The notes below the pieces were generated by a model. The model was not told the DNA's origin, did not search any database, and worked only from the letters and a program-made list of their open reading frames with translations. From Bacillota bacterium (GTDB lineage: Bacteria > Bacillota > Clostridia > Acetivibrionales > DSM-1351), in NCBI GenBank assembly GCA_023415305.1, contig JAEZKZ010000013.1:1-64000 (forward strand): a stretch of 64,000 bases of DNA, written 5' to 3'. The translations under genes were made by a program, and so were the position numbers. Each line of letters begins with the position of its first letter. Position 1 is the stretch's first letter. Shown here piece by piece: positions 27,498 through 35,943 of the stretch.

Positions 27498-28745
27498 CTA
27501 TTCTGTCCAGCTGTTAAGATAATTTTTCTGATCCTTGGATAGCTTATCAATCTTTACTCCCCAGGACTTAAGCTTCATTTCGGCAACAGCCTGATCTATT
27601 TCAGCAGGAACATCAACAACCTTATTTCCAAGCTTGCGGAAATTATGCAGCATATACTTTGCAGAAAGTGCCTGCAATGCAAAGCTCATATCCATAATTT
27701 CAGCCGGATGTCCATCTCCTGCCGCCAGATTAACCAGTCTTCCCTCTGCCAGCAGGTTAATCCATCTTCCGTTGTCAAGCTTGTAACCCATTATGTTCTT
27801 TCTTTGCTCCTGCTTTTCTACTGCCAGCTTTTCCAACTGCGCTACTGAAACTTCAACGTCAAAGTGTCCGGCATTACAGAGTATAGCTCCATCCTTCATA
27901 TTCTTGAAGTGTTCTGCTGTTATTACGTCGCGGCAGCCGGTTACAGTAATAAACAGGTCTCCGATTTTAGCCGCCTCGGACATTTTCATAACCTTATAGC
28001 CATCCATAATAGCTTCGGCAGCTTTTATAGGATCAATCTCAGTGACAATTACGTTAGCTCCGAAGCCCTTTGCCCTCAGGGCAATACCTTTGCCACACCA
28101 GCCATAACCTGCTACAACAACATTTTTTCCTGCTACGATAAGATTAGTCGTTCTATTGATACCATCCCACACAGATTGACCTGTGCCGTATCTATTGTCG
28201 AAAAGATATTTACAATTAGCGTTATTAACAGCAATCATCGGGAATTTAAGTACTCCCTGCTTTTCCATTGCTTTGAGACGAAGAACCCCGGTAGTAGTTT
28301 CTTCACACCCTCCCATGATATGAGGTATAAGCTCTTTTCTCGTAGTGTGAAGAAGATTAACAAGATCTCCGCCGTCATCTATGATAATATTTGGCTTGTA
28401 GCCAAGTGCCAGATTCAGATGTTCTTCATACTCCTCTTTTGTGGAGTTATACCATGCATAAACATCAAGTCCGTCTGCTACAAGGCCAGCAGCTACGTCA
28501 TCCTGAGTTGAGAGAGGATTACTTCCTGTGACAGATACTTCTCCGCCTCCTATTGCAAACAATTTTGCCAAGTATGCAGTTTTTGCTTCAAGGTGAACCG
28601 ATACAACAACTCTTACCCCTTTAAACGGTGTAGTTGCTCTGAATTCATCCTCCAGGCTTCTAAGGATCGGCATGTTTCTTCTTACCCATTCAATTTTCTG
28701 TTTTCCCTTATCTGCCAGCGATATGTCACGTATAACACTTTTCAT
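27498..28745 (-). CDS. ahcY: Adenosylhomocysteinase (possible S-inosylhomocysteine hydrolase)
   Basis: NAD-dependent hydrolase releasing homocysteine from SAH or a deaminated analogue. The 415-residue length is typical of the short form. Visible are VSVHLEAKTAYLAKLFAIGG near the N-terminus, CEETTTGVLRL, and the Rossmann NAD-binding region VVVAGYGWCGKGIALRAKG near residue 205. The start at 28745 (MKSVIRDISLA) is preferred over an in-frame upstream start because the promoter -10 lies only 40 nt upstream and GGGGG precedes it. Pairing with mtaD suggests the S-inosylhomocysteine route known from Methanocaldococcus, but this is inferred from context. Confidence 0.93.
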   Translation of the reverse strand: MKSVIRDISLADKGKQKIEWVRRNMPILRSLEDEFRATTPFKGVRVVVSVHLEAKTAYLAKLFAIGGGEVSVTGSNPLSTQDDVAAGLVADGLDVYAWYNSTKEEYEEHLNLALGYKPNIIIDDGGDLVNLLHTTRKELIPHIMGGCEETTTGVLRLKAMEKQGVLKFPMIAVNNANCKYLFDNRYGTGQSVWDGINRTTNLIVAGKNVVVAGYGWCGKGIALRAKGFGANVIVTEIDPIKAAEAIMDGYKVMKMSEAAKIGDLFITVTGCRDVITAEHFKNMKDGAILCNAGHFDVEVSVAQLEKLAVEKQEQRKNIMGYKLDNGRWINLLAEGRLVNLAAGDGHPAEIMDMSFALQALSAKYMLHNFRKLGNKVVDVPAEIDQAVAEMKLKSWGVKIDKLSKDQKNYLNSWTE

Positions 28746-28784
28746 TATTATATAACCCCCATCTTTGTTTGGTTTAACATTAAA

Positions 28785-28813
28785 ATTATATGACACATTA
28801 TATCCTGTTTCAA
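28785..28813 (-). promoter_or_regulatory. Sigma-A-type promoter for ahcY-mtaD
   Basis: On the minus strand TTGAAA and TATAAT are spaced by 17 nt, about 40 nt upstream of the ahcY start. No SAM or SAH riboswitch fits in this short leader. Confidence 0.8.
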
Positions 28814-28853
28814 CAATTTATTTTTATGCATTATTATAGTGTAAAATTGATAC

Positions 28854-29939
28854 TTAGTTCTTTTTTAGCACTTCTGTAACCGTCTGTAAACCATATCCTC
28901 TTTTTTTAATTCCTGTCACAATCTTATCAAGGTTCGGTATGTCATATTGATTAAAATGAAGCAGAATTATTGAACCATTAGAGCAGTTATTAACAACATG
29001 CTTTTCAATCTTTTCGGCTATCTCCAGGGCAGTATGGGTATTTTTCAAAGGATTGATAATACTGCTGTTGGTTTCCAGATTCCATCCGATTACCTTATAG
29101 CCGCAACTTTGTGCAATGGAAAGTATTCTGTCATTTTTATTGCCTCCCCCGCCCGGCAGTCTTAAATAGGGGAACTCCTTTTTCATTTTCAATAAATATT
29201 CTTCACCCAGAGTCTTTTTAACACAGGATTCCCAGCCTATGATTTCATTCTTTACCTGCTGGTCGGATAGTTTTGTCAGTGTAGCATGATTTACTGTATG
29301 ATTGCATATCTGATGTCCTTCATCTATTGCTCTTTTCCAGACTTCGGGATAGTCATCCAGTACCCTTCCTATTATAAAAAAGGTTGCCTTGACATTATTA
29401 CTTTTAAGAACATCCAAAACCTTAATTATTGTTTTTTTATTGTAGCCGTCATCAAAAGTTAATGCTACGTTGGGCCTGTTTTCGCCTTTGTAAATGGTCT
29501 GTTGAACTTTTTGTTTTTTAACGGGTTGTTCTTTTGATTTGCTTTTTGTAGGAGGGCTGGATTTGCTTTCGGTTTTATTCGCTTCGTTTGTGGTCACAGC
29601 CGGGCCGGTAGTTACTATAGCTCTGGCAGTTGATGGCAAACGGGAGTCAGGGTCAGAACCTGTATTTTTTTTCTCATTTCTGCTACTGACGGTTTTTTCA
29701 GCAAGAACAATTTGCTCATTCAAACCTGTTTCAGCTTCATAAAGGAACTCTTTCGGAATCAAACCGTCATGCTTCACCGAAGACAGATTAAAGATTCCGA
29801 TATACCATATAAATATTGTTGCTGCCGTACAGAAGGACAATGTATAGACTGTACGAATGAATATTCTTTTACCTTCATTAGTGACCAGCTTATTGTATTT
29901 TTCGTATATGCTTATTTTATGTAGTAAGGCTTTTAACAT
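28854..29939 (-). CDS. Polysaccharide deacetylase family protein, membrane-anchored
   Basis: A 361-residue NodB-homology (CE4) enzyme that would remove acetyl groups from cell-wall glycans at the outer face. An N-terminal hydrophobic segment (about 30-50, TLSFCTAATIFIWYIGIFNL) anchors it; a Ser/Thr/Lys-rich linker follows to about residue 150. The catalytic domain shows LTFDDGY (motif 1), NHTVNHATL (metal His pair, motif 2), and RLPGGGGN (motif 3 variant, with Gly-rich substitution for the usual RPP/RxPYG). The last motif variant leaves substrate and activity open. AGAGGATACC precedes the ATG. Confidence 0.87.
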   Translation of the reverse strand: MLKALLHKISIYEKYNKLVTNEGKRIFIRTVYTLSFCTAATIFIWYIGIFNLSSVKHDGLIPKEFLYEAETGLNEQIVLAEKTVSSRNEKKNTGSDPDSRLPSTARAIVTTGPAVTTNEANKTESKSSPPTKSKSKEQPVKKQKVQQTIYKGENRPNVALTFDDGYNKKTIIKVLDVLKSNNVKATFFIIGRVLDDYPEVWKRAIDEGHQICNHTVNHATLTKLSDQQVKNEIIGWESCVKKTLGEEYLLKMKKEFPYLRLPGGGGNKNDRILSIAQSCGYKVIGWNLETNSSIINPLKNTHTALEIAEKIEKHVVNNCSNGSIILLHFNQYDIPNLDKIVTGIKKRGYGLQTVTEVLKKN

Positions 29940-30033
29940 GAATGTGGTATCCTCTTGGAAAGTATATGTTATATTTATTATACTTGTAAAAAGCTGTTCA
30001 GAATAGTGGTTTTAAATTAAATATTACACATTT

Positions 30034-30075
30034 ATGAAAAAACCACAGGTTCTTTTTTTTAGCCTGTGGTTTCTA
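30034..30075 (-). terminator. Intrinsic terminator after the CBM gene
   Basis: AAACCACAGG pairs perfectly with CCTGTGGTTT across a 13-nt loop, followed on the minus strand by TTTTTT. Confidence 0.85.
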
Positions 30076-30103
30076 TGTAATATACAACACATGTACTTGT
30101 AAC

Positions 30104-30631
30104 CTAAAATTGTACAGTTTTTTGTTTTTTATCGGCAGGTTTTACTTTAGTCTCTTTACTTTTTGATTCCTTGCTTTTAGTCTCTTTGCTTTTAGCATCT
30201 GTGCTGTTTGGCCCTTTGGACTTTGGCTCTTCTTTCTTCTTTTCAGTTCCTTTGGTTCCAGCTTTTTTAGCCTTTTCTGTTTTACCTTTAGCGGCCTTTA
30301 CAGCTTCGGTCTTTTTTTCCTTTTTAGCAGATATATTAAACAAATAATTATTTCCGGAATTGTTATCCCAATTATCAGCGGAATCCTTGAAGCACAATTC
30401 AAGAGTGTCTCCTTCAAGTACTTCCAATTCAGCAGAAAAACCGTCCTGTGTCTTCTGCATCTGAATATATGAACTGTTTGACCAATCGCTGCCATATCCT
30501 GAATGAAGGTAAACATTTTCGGCTCCTGCCTGCGCTAGCAATCCGTTATAATTTATCTTAAGTCTATCACCGCTGTATAAGGTTTTCTTCGATAGAATAA
30601 CACCGTAATCTTCATAGGACTTTACTGCCAT
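30104..30631 (-). CDS. CBM25/53-type carbohydrate-binding protein with Lys-rich tail
   Basis: 175 residues. Positions 10-105 read as a starch-type carbohydrate-binding module (CBM25/53): SGDRLKINYNGLLAQAGAEN, VYLHSGYGSDWSN, and LELCFKDSADNWDNNSGNNY, with exposed aromatics. The C-terminal 70 residues are a low-complexity Lys/Glu/Ser/Thr tail with KSKETKSKESKSKETK repeats. No signal peptide is seen, so it may be cytoplasmic and bind glycogen; the tail could bind acidic partners. The start at 30631 has AAGGAGTGGT upstream at proper spacing; a GTG at 30640 would be too close. Confidence 0.75.
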   Translation of the reverse strand: MAVKSYEDYGVILSKKTLYSGDRLKINYNGLLAQAGAENVYLHSGYGSDWSNSSYIQMQKTQDGFSAELEVLEGDTLELCFKDSADNWDNNSGNNYLFNISAKKEKKTEAVKAAKGKTEKAKKAGTKGTEKKKEEPKSKGPNSTDAKSKETKSKESKSKETKVKPADKKQKTVQF

Positions 30632-30790
30632 TTTTACCACTCCTTGTACATTTATTTTTGTTTGAGATTTGTTCCAAGCCTAAAATGTATTTTCAATATT
30701 ATACCACCGTGATAAAAATGTGTCAATTTTCCATATTTGTACATATTTACATATTTTCCAAATAATGTCCTGTTGCCCGTAACTGATATA

Positions 30791-31975
30791 TTAGCTTGTT
30801 ATGAGTTTTTCCAAGGTGGGATTAATTTTCAAAAGTCCTTTAAGCTGGTTGTATTCTTCCATGGCAGCTCTATTGAATCCGCTTGTTTTTTCAGCTCTGA
30901 TCATAAGATTTTTCGGCGTCTCAAGGGGAGATACATATTCTACAATGGATACCTTATAACCCATTGCTTCAAGTAGCATTAACCTTATGCCGTCAGTTAG
31001 TACATCTGCAAGCCTTGCTTTCAGCACACCATGTTTGGTAATATTTTGCAGCACATCAAATGAGTATTGGCTCAAGATTTCCTTTTGACAGCAGGGAACC
31101 ATGACTATGGCCTTTGCATTATTATTAACCGCCAGCGCTATTGCCGCATCGGTTGCAGTGTCGCAGGCATGAAGACTTATAGCAAGATGTATTTCCTCAT
31201 TTGAAGTATAGTTTCTTATATCTGTAACTCTGAAATCCATATTTTTATAGTCCAGTTGTTCAGCAATTTTTCGAGACGATTCAATTACTGTCTGTGAAAT
31301 GTCCAACCCGGTAAAGTGGCAGTTCTTCTTCAGGACTTCCTTTATATAATAGTTCAAAACAAAGGACAAATAGGATTTTCCGCACCCACAGTCAACAACA
31401 TTTATTTTGTCATACTTCGAACACAGATTTTTCAGCATATCGTCTACCAATTCAATGTAGTGATCGATCTGATTATACTTTCTAATCATATCATTCTTAA
31501 TTTTACCATTCTCACCAAGTATGCCTATCGCCTTTAAAACCGGGTCAGCAGGTCCCACTTTAATATAATAATCCCTGTTTGTAATGTGTGAGGTTTCATT
31601 ATGGCCTTTGCAGCTGTCGGTAACCTCTTGATCCTTTGTCTTCATCTTAACGCCTTTGTCGTCGGCATCTATATATATAGTCGTACCTCTTTCTTCATAT
31701 ACAAGGTTCATTGCATCATATTGCTCAACAATTTTGGATATTCTTGCGCATAACCAGGAAATTTCAAGCTTGTCATTTCTCCCGTTATACTGAAGATACA
31801 ATTTGTTTTCTTTTAGTGTGATAACTGCGTCATAAAATTTTGTTCCTGATTTTAATTTAAGTGATATTTTTTTAAAAAAATCACTATTTTCTATTATTCT
31901 CTGTTCAAGTCCAGTAAGAAACAAACCCAACTTCTGAATACTCTGCTTGTTCACATTAACCTCCATCAGCCCCAT
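30791..31975 (-). CDS. SAM-dependent methyltransferase (Methyltransf_32-like)
   Basis: 394 residues. The C-terminal two thirds hold a class I methyltransferase fold: VVDCGCGKSYLSFVLNYYI as motif I, FTGLDISQTVIESS as motif II, FRVTDIRNY, and the LHACDTATD and VPCCQKE signatures shared with METTL25/Methyltransf_32 proteins, which are suggested RNA or protein methyltransferases. The N-terminal 150 residues are unassigned. The start is uncertain: ATG 31975, ATG 31966 and a GTG near 31954 directly after GGAGG are all possible. It lies upstream of no obvious partner; rsuA ends 129 nt away on the same strand. Confidence 0.78.
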   Translation of the reverse strand: MGLMEVNVNKQSIQKLGLFLTGLEQRIIENSDFFKKISLKLKSGTKFYDAVITLKENKLYLQYNGRNDKLEISWLCARISKIVEQYDAMNLVYEERGTTIYIDADDKGVKMKTKDQEVTDSCKGHNETSHITNRDYYIKVGPADPVLKAIGILGENGKIKNDMIRKYNQIDHYIELVDDMLKNLCSKYDKINVVDCGCGKSYLSFVLNYYIKEVLKKNCHFTGLDISQTVIESSRKIAEQLDYKNMDFRVTDIRNYTSNEEIHLAISLHACDTATDAAIALAVNNNAKAIVMVPCCQKEILSQYSFDVLQNITKHGVLKARLADVLTDGIRLMLLEAMGYKVSIVEYVSPLETPKNLMIRAEKTSGFNRAAMEEYNQLKGLLKINPTLEKLITS

Positions 31976-32104
31976 TGAGGCTTTGACACTTTAGTAGCTT
32001 TGATATGCTATGGCTTTGAGCCGCATCGCGACAATTAATATTATGAAATATGTTATTTGTACAGTAAAAAGTTATACACTGTAATGAAACTACTCCCTTA
32101 CATT

Positions 32105-32839
32105 TTAATGCTTCTGCACCGATGCTCTTAACAGCTCTACATCTGCTTCGGTTAATTCCTTACATTCCCCCAGACCCAGACTTTCATCCAGCTTAAGCAT
32201 TCCCATACTAAGTCTTTTGAGATAGATAACTTTTTTTTCGACAGCTTCAAACATTCTCTTTACTTGATGAAATTTGCCCTCCACAATTGAAAGCTTTATC
32301 TCTGAAATGTCATCGGATTTTATAATTTCAAGTTTTGCAGGAAGTGTGTTATATCCGTCATCAAGAGTCACACCCCGCTCAAAAGAATCAATATCACTTT
32401 GTTCAACCCGCCCCAGCACACGGGCGTAATACTGCTTTGTTACATGTTTCTTAGGCGAAAGAATTTCATGTGCAAGCTGCCCATCATTTGTCATTAAAAC
32501 AAGTCCTTCAGTATCTATATCCAGCCTTCCCGCGGGAAACAGGTCAAAGCACTTATATTCTTCTGGCATGATATCAAATACAGTTTTCTGCCGGGTATCG
32601 GTAGTTGCCGAAATGACTCCCTGTGGCTTATTCATCATTAGGTATATATATTTACGGTACTCCAGCTTTATGCCATTCATTACAATGGTACTAACGGCAG
32701 GATCTACATGAAGGCTACTGTCCTTGATAATTATTCCATCAACTGTCACCAAGCCTTTTTTAACCGCGCTTTTTATTTCGGTTCTGGAGCCAAATCCAAA
32801 ATTGGATAATACCTTGTCCAGTCTTTGCTTTTGCTTCAA
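32105..32839 (-). CDS. rsuA: RsuA-family rRNA pseudouridine synthase
   Basis: Isomerises uridine to pseudouridine in rRNA. The 244-residue protein has an N-terminal S4 RNA-binding domain (about 1-60, QRLDKVLSNFGFGSRTEIKSAV) and the catalytic domain with the family signature GRLDIDTEGLVLMTNDG, which contains the catalytic Asp. The start is a TTG at 32839 preceded by GGGAGG. It follows rsmF by 41 nt, so two rRNA-modifying enzymes are probably co-transcribed. 16S position 516 is the likely target for RsuA proper; RluB-like specificity cannot be excluded. Confidence 0.88.
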   Translation of the reverse strand: MKQKQRLDKVLSNFGFGSRTEIKSAVKKGLVTVDGIIIKDSSLHVDPAVSTIVMNGIKLEYRKYIYLMMNKPQGVISATTDTRQKTVFDIMPEEYKCFDLFPAGRLDIDTEGLVLMTNDGQLAHEILSPKKHVTKQYYARVLGRVEQSDIDSFERGVTLDDGYNTLPAKLEIIKSDDISEIKLSIVEGKFHQVKRMFEAVEKKVIYLKRLSMGMLKLDESLGLGECKELTEADVELLRASVQKH

Positions 32840-32880
32840 AAGTCAAACCTCCCTGCTTTTGAGATAAGAAGTAAATAATA

Positions 32881-34305
32881 TCAGGCCATTTTCCTCCAGC
32901 CTTTGGGATATAGATTCTTGAGCATGTCACCCGTCTGTTTTGCCCAGCCAAGGGTATAACCATCCACACAAATACCAGTATATCCTTTCTCCCCCGAATC
33001 AATTAAGGTTTCACCCTTTAAATAACTATTCACTTCTCGGGAATCCGAGGTAAAGCTTATCGTCCTCTTCATTTCCTCACTTTTCAGAGATACTGCAAGA
33101 GAATGGGAGGGTATAAAACCTTTTGGGCTGTTTTCTCCTAAATACCAGCCGAATTTAGCAACCTTTAAGCCGGATAAATCAGGGCAGGCCTCCGGCAGGA
33201 AATAACAATTATTGCCTTTCTGAAAGGCAATACCTTCAAGATTCAAGCTGGTACCGGCCTGAATATATTCAGCCAGGTCCTTATTGAAAGTCCTCAGGTC
33301 CTCCTGACTTTTTATTACATTTGCTTTTTCCCAGCTTCTTTTGCTTTGCAGAGCATAAAACTCGGCTTGGCTATCACCGTTTTTTTCGTGCAGCTCCAGC
33401 TTTTTTATAAGGGCGGCAAAGTGACCTTCCCCGTTCAGCTTATGGGGCCATAGTCTGGCAGCCTTTGAAAAATCATATCTGCCGCCCGCCCACGTATTAC
33501 GGCCGCCTTCTATTCCGCCTGTTTTAGGTATTTCGAGTAATTCATAGTCCCCCTTGTGAGCATCCATAAATCTCTCTATCATAAGTTCATCCTCTTCAGG
33601 TGAGAAGGTGCAGGTTGAATAGAGGATTACTCCCCCAGGCTTTAACATTTTATCCACCTGCTGCAATATGTCCCATTGCATACAGCTGCATTTCTCGCAT
33701 TTAAAATTCTGCCAGCTCTTTACAGCATCCTCATCCTTTCGGAACATTCCTTCCCCTGAGCAGGGTGCATCCACCATAATCTTATCGAAAAAGCCCTGGA
33801 AATTTCGAGCCAGTTTGTCGGGAGATTCATTTAGTACAATTGCATTCCTTACTCCACAAAGCTCAATATTTTTAACCAGTGCCTTAACTCTTTCAGCATT
33901 GATGTCATTGGCCACCAGAAGTCCTTGACCGTTTAGCCGGGCAGCCATTTGAACCGATTTACCCCCGGGCGCTGCGCAGAGATCCAGCACCTTGTCTCCG
34001 GGTTTTACACCAATGACAGCCCCCGGAAGCATGGCGCTGGGTTCCTGTATATAGTATAGTCCTGCATAATAATAAGGATGTCTTCCCGGGTTATCACCCT
34101 CCCTGTAATAAAAACCGTCCGCAGTCCAGGGAACGGGTTCCAGATGAAAGGGTGATATTTTCTTAAAATCTTCCACCGATATTTTCAGAGTGTTCACTCT
34201 TAAACCATAAAACCTAGGTTTTTTATAGGATTCCAGGTAGCTGTTAAACTCATCGCCGCCCATCAACTCCTGCATCTTAATCACAAATTCCTCGGGTAGT
34301 TTCAT
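32881..34305 (-). CDS. rsmF: RsmF-like rRNA cytosine-C5 methyltransferase
   Basis: A 474-residue NOL1/NOP2/sun (RsmB/RsmF) family enzyme making m5C in 16S rRNA. Visible are the SAM-binding VLDLCAAPGGKSVQMAARL near residue 110, the release Cys in DAPCSGEGMFRKD, the nucleophile region YSTCTFSPEEDE, and a C-terminal PUA-like/RsmF extension (GWAKQTGDMLKNLYPKGWRK). The AGGAGTTCTT site supports the start. It is the first gene of an rsmF-rsuA pair and is divergent from the tRNA-Glu gene. Confidence 0.92.
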   Translation of the reverse strand: MKLPEEFVIKMQELMGGDEFNSYLESYKKPRFYGLRVNTLKISVEDFKKISPFHLEPVPWTADGFYYREGDNPGRHPYYYAGLYYIQEPSAMLPGAVIGVKPGDKVLDLCAAPGGKSVQMAARLNGQGLLVANDINAERVKALVKNIELCGVRNAIVLNESPDKLARNFQGFFDKIMVDAPCSGEGMFRKDEDAVKSWQNFKCEKCSCMQWDILQQVDKMLKPGGVILYSTCTFSPEEDELMIERFMDAHKGDYELLEIPKTGGIEGGRNTWAGGRYDFSKAARLWPHKLNGEGHFAALIKKLELHEKNGDSQAEFYALQSKRSWEKANVIKSQEDLRTFNKDLAEYIQAGTSLNLEGIAFQKGNNCYFLPEACPDLSGLKVAKFGWYLGENSPKGFIPSHSLAVSLKSEEMKRTISFTSDSREVNSYLKGETLIDSGEKGYTGICVDGYTLGWAKQTGDMLKNLYPKGWRKMA

Positions 34306-34481
34306 ATATAAGAACTCCTATTGTTACCATATAATTAATTTCTTTAATTGCATTAGCTGTTATTAAACTGCAGTTACGTCTAGTTACACTGCAGTATATT
34401 ATGTACCCTTCTTCCGGGACACTAATGATACAGGTGTTATTATACCACATAATTTGGCACTTTAAAGGCTATATACTCTTC

Positions 34482-34510
34482 TTGACAGTAAAAATTGCCC
34501 GTGCTATAAT
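34482..34510 (+). promoter_or_regulatory. Promoter of tRNA-Glu
   Basis: Perfect TTGACA (34482-34487) and TATAAT (34505-34510) with a 17-nt spacer, 36 nt before the tRNA gene. Confidence 0.9.
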
Positions 34511-34546
34511 AGCTTTTGTCATTAAGCATTATTAATGCTTATTTAT

Positions 34547-34622
34547 GGCCCATTGGTCAAGTGGCCTAAGACACCGCCCTCTCACGGCGGTAACAGGGGT
34601 TCGAATCCCCTATGGGTCACCA
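34547..34622 (+). tRNA. tRNA-Glu (anticodon CTC)
   Basis: All four arms fold: acceptor GGCCCAT with ATGGGTC, anticodon stem CCGCC with GGCGG around loop CTCTCAC, and T-arm GGGGTTCGAATCCCC. The anticodon CTC reads GAG. Discriminator A and the CCA end (34620-34622) are encoded. The discriminator agrees with the UGGU bulge of the gltX T-box. Confidence 0.95.
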
Positions 34623-34625
34623 ACT

Positions 34626-34656
34626 AAAGACATCTACACTGAGTGGATGTCTTTTT
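34626..34656 (+). terminator. Intrinsic terminator of tRNA-Glu
   Basis: AAAGACATC pairs with GATGTCTTT and is followed by TTTTT. Confidence 0.85.
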
Positions 34657-34669
34657 ATTATGTAATTTT

Positions 34670-34685
34670 CGGGATTCGAACCCGG
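34670..34685. repeat. Isolated tRNA T-arm-like fragment
   Basis: A 16-nt palindromic stretch with the GATTCGAACC core of a tRNA T-arm (in reverse orientation), 48 nt after the tRNA-Glu gene. No other tRNA arm can be folded around it, so it looks like a tRNA remnant. A similar fragment occurs at 61734-61750. Confidence 0.5.
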
Positions 34686-34797
34686 AAGGGCTCGGAGTGT
34701 TAAGAAAATGTGCTGAATGCACATTTTTAGCTTCGAGTAGGAGCCCCGTGAGTGCAGCGAAACGTCGGGCGACGTCATTAGCATGCGAAGCAGGCGT

Positions 34798-34817
34798 GAA
34801 TCCCCTATGGGTCACCA
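34798..34817 (+). repeat. Duplicated 3' end of tRNA-Glu
   Basis: These 20 nt repeat exactly the last 20 nt of tRNA-Glu including CCA (34603-34622), in direct orientation and 195 bp apart. This is the pattern left by insertion at a tRNA 3' end or by tandem duplication and decay. The structured repeat starts 1 nt later. Confidence 0.85.
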
Positions 34818-34818
34818 C

Positions 34819-34905
34819 GGCGCTTGCATTTTCTGCGGAAAATGCAGGCGTCTTTCACTTTGTTTCAGACGCGAAGCGCCTTACGGGCGGGACCAGTCCC
34901 CCCGT
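34819..34905 (+). repeat. Structured tRNA-adjacent repeat, copy A
   Basis: An 87-nt element with an outer stem GGCGCTT/AAGCGCC (34819-34825 with 34874-34880) enclosing two hairpins (GCATTTTC-TGCG-GAAAATGC and GCGTCT/AGACGC), then a third hairpin beginning ACGGG and ending CCCGT (34883-34905). A second copy at 61635-61723 on the minus strand keeps the same structure with paired base changes. It is GC-rich relative to its surroundings. The rest of the 34623-34959 gap holds only tRNA fragments and no supported protein gene. Confidence 0.7.
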
Positions 34906-34959
34906 ATGCCCCTCTGGCCTCCGGCGGGGTTGATGGATAAAGTGATGTTTTTTGTGCAA

Positions 34960-35850
34960 TTAATTTGAATTATGTAATATAAAATCTATTATTTCATTAT
35001 TTGTTATTTCTGGTTGCTCGTGATTAAGAGCATGGCCAGCATTATTGACGACTTTATATCTATACTCTCCTTCATCTAATACCTCTAGAGTGTCTTTACG
35101 CCTATTCACCATGTGACCACCAATCAGAAAATAAAGCTTGTCTTTTAGTAAAATTCCCTCATTTCGATTATATTTTTCAATTTTATGCGCGAACATAGCT
35201 TTTTGGTTGTGACTCTTCATAAGCAAAATTAAATGTTCCACAACTTCAGGATATCTTTCAATAAAACCTGACTCTGGACAACAAAGTTTTCTAAATACAT
35301 TCGTCAAATTACTATTTGTTGGAATCAATATCTCTGGAAACATCATTCCTAAAGTCATAATAACGCTTTTTAGAGGATTTGTTACAATTCCTCCTTCAAT
35401 AAGAACTGCTTTATTGATTTTACCACTTTCCTTTACAGCATAAGTAAACAACATTACTGCGCCATTAGAGACCCCAGCAGCATTAAATACTTTGAGGTCG
35501 AATTTAGCTACTATCTCATTAATCCATTGCTGCTGACTGAAATCATTTTTGTTATACCTTTCATTCGGTATACTTTTTCCGGGTCCTCCGAGAGTATCAA
35601 TAGCAATACAGAAAAAGTATTCAGATAATACTTTTATATTAGCTAACCACATGACAGCGGAATTATCACCAACTCCGTGAAACAAAACCAACGGCGGGTT
35701 CTCTGTTCTTCCTGTAATAATACAATGTGTAACTCCAAATGAGGTTTGAACATCCTTTTCTACATATTCAACATCCCACTTTTTCAGTAATTGATCATAG
35801 GACTTAAGTACTTTTTCCTTAGCCTTTTGATTCTTAAATACTTTTACCAT
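34960..35850 (-). CDS. Alpha/beta hydrolase
   Basis: A 296-residue cytoplasmic alpha/beta-fold hydrolase. It shows the oxyanion-hole segment PLVLFHGVGDNSAVMW near residue 60, the nucleophile elbow AAGVSNGAVML (Ser near residue 130), and a C-terminal catalytic His in NNAGHALNHEQP. The preferred start at 35850 has GGGGAGAGG 8 nt upstream; a GTG at 35859 also fits the frame. Upstream lies a long palindrome (35944-35992) that could be an operator. The substrate is unknown. Confidence 0.85.
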   Translation of the reverse strand: MVKVFKNQKAKEKVLKSYDQLLKKWDVEYVEKDVQTSFGVTHCIITGRTENPPLVLFHGVGDNSAVMWLANIKVLSEYFFCIAIDTLGGPGKSIPNERYNKNDFSQQQWINEIVAKFDLKVFNAAGVSNGAVMLFTYAVKESGKINKAVLIEGGIVTNPLKSVIMTLGMMFPEILIPTNSNLTNVFRKLCCPESGFIERYPEVVEHLILLMKSHNQKAMFAHKIEKYNRNEGILLKDKLYFLIGGHMVNRRKDTLEVLDEGEYRYKVVNNAGHALNHEQPEITNNEIIDFILHNSN

Positions 35851-35943
35851 ACTCCACACCTCTCCCCTTCAAAAACTGGACTTATAATTGTCAAAAATGC
35901 TTTACATGTTTCAAGAGTACGATTGACTTAAGTTCTGATAAAA

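Noticed and set aside
34643..34933. A 96-codon plus-strand frame whose translation resembles one at 61621-61809 (minus)
   Set aside because: The similarity comes from the shared structured repeat. Paired base changes keep hairpins rather than a protein, and the frames run across tRNA fragments.
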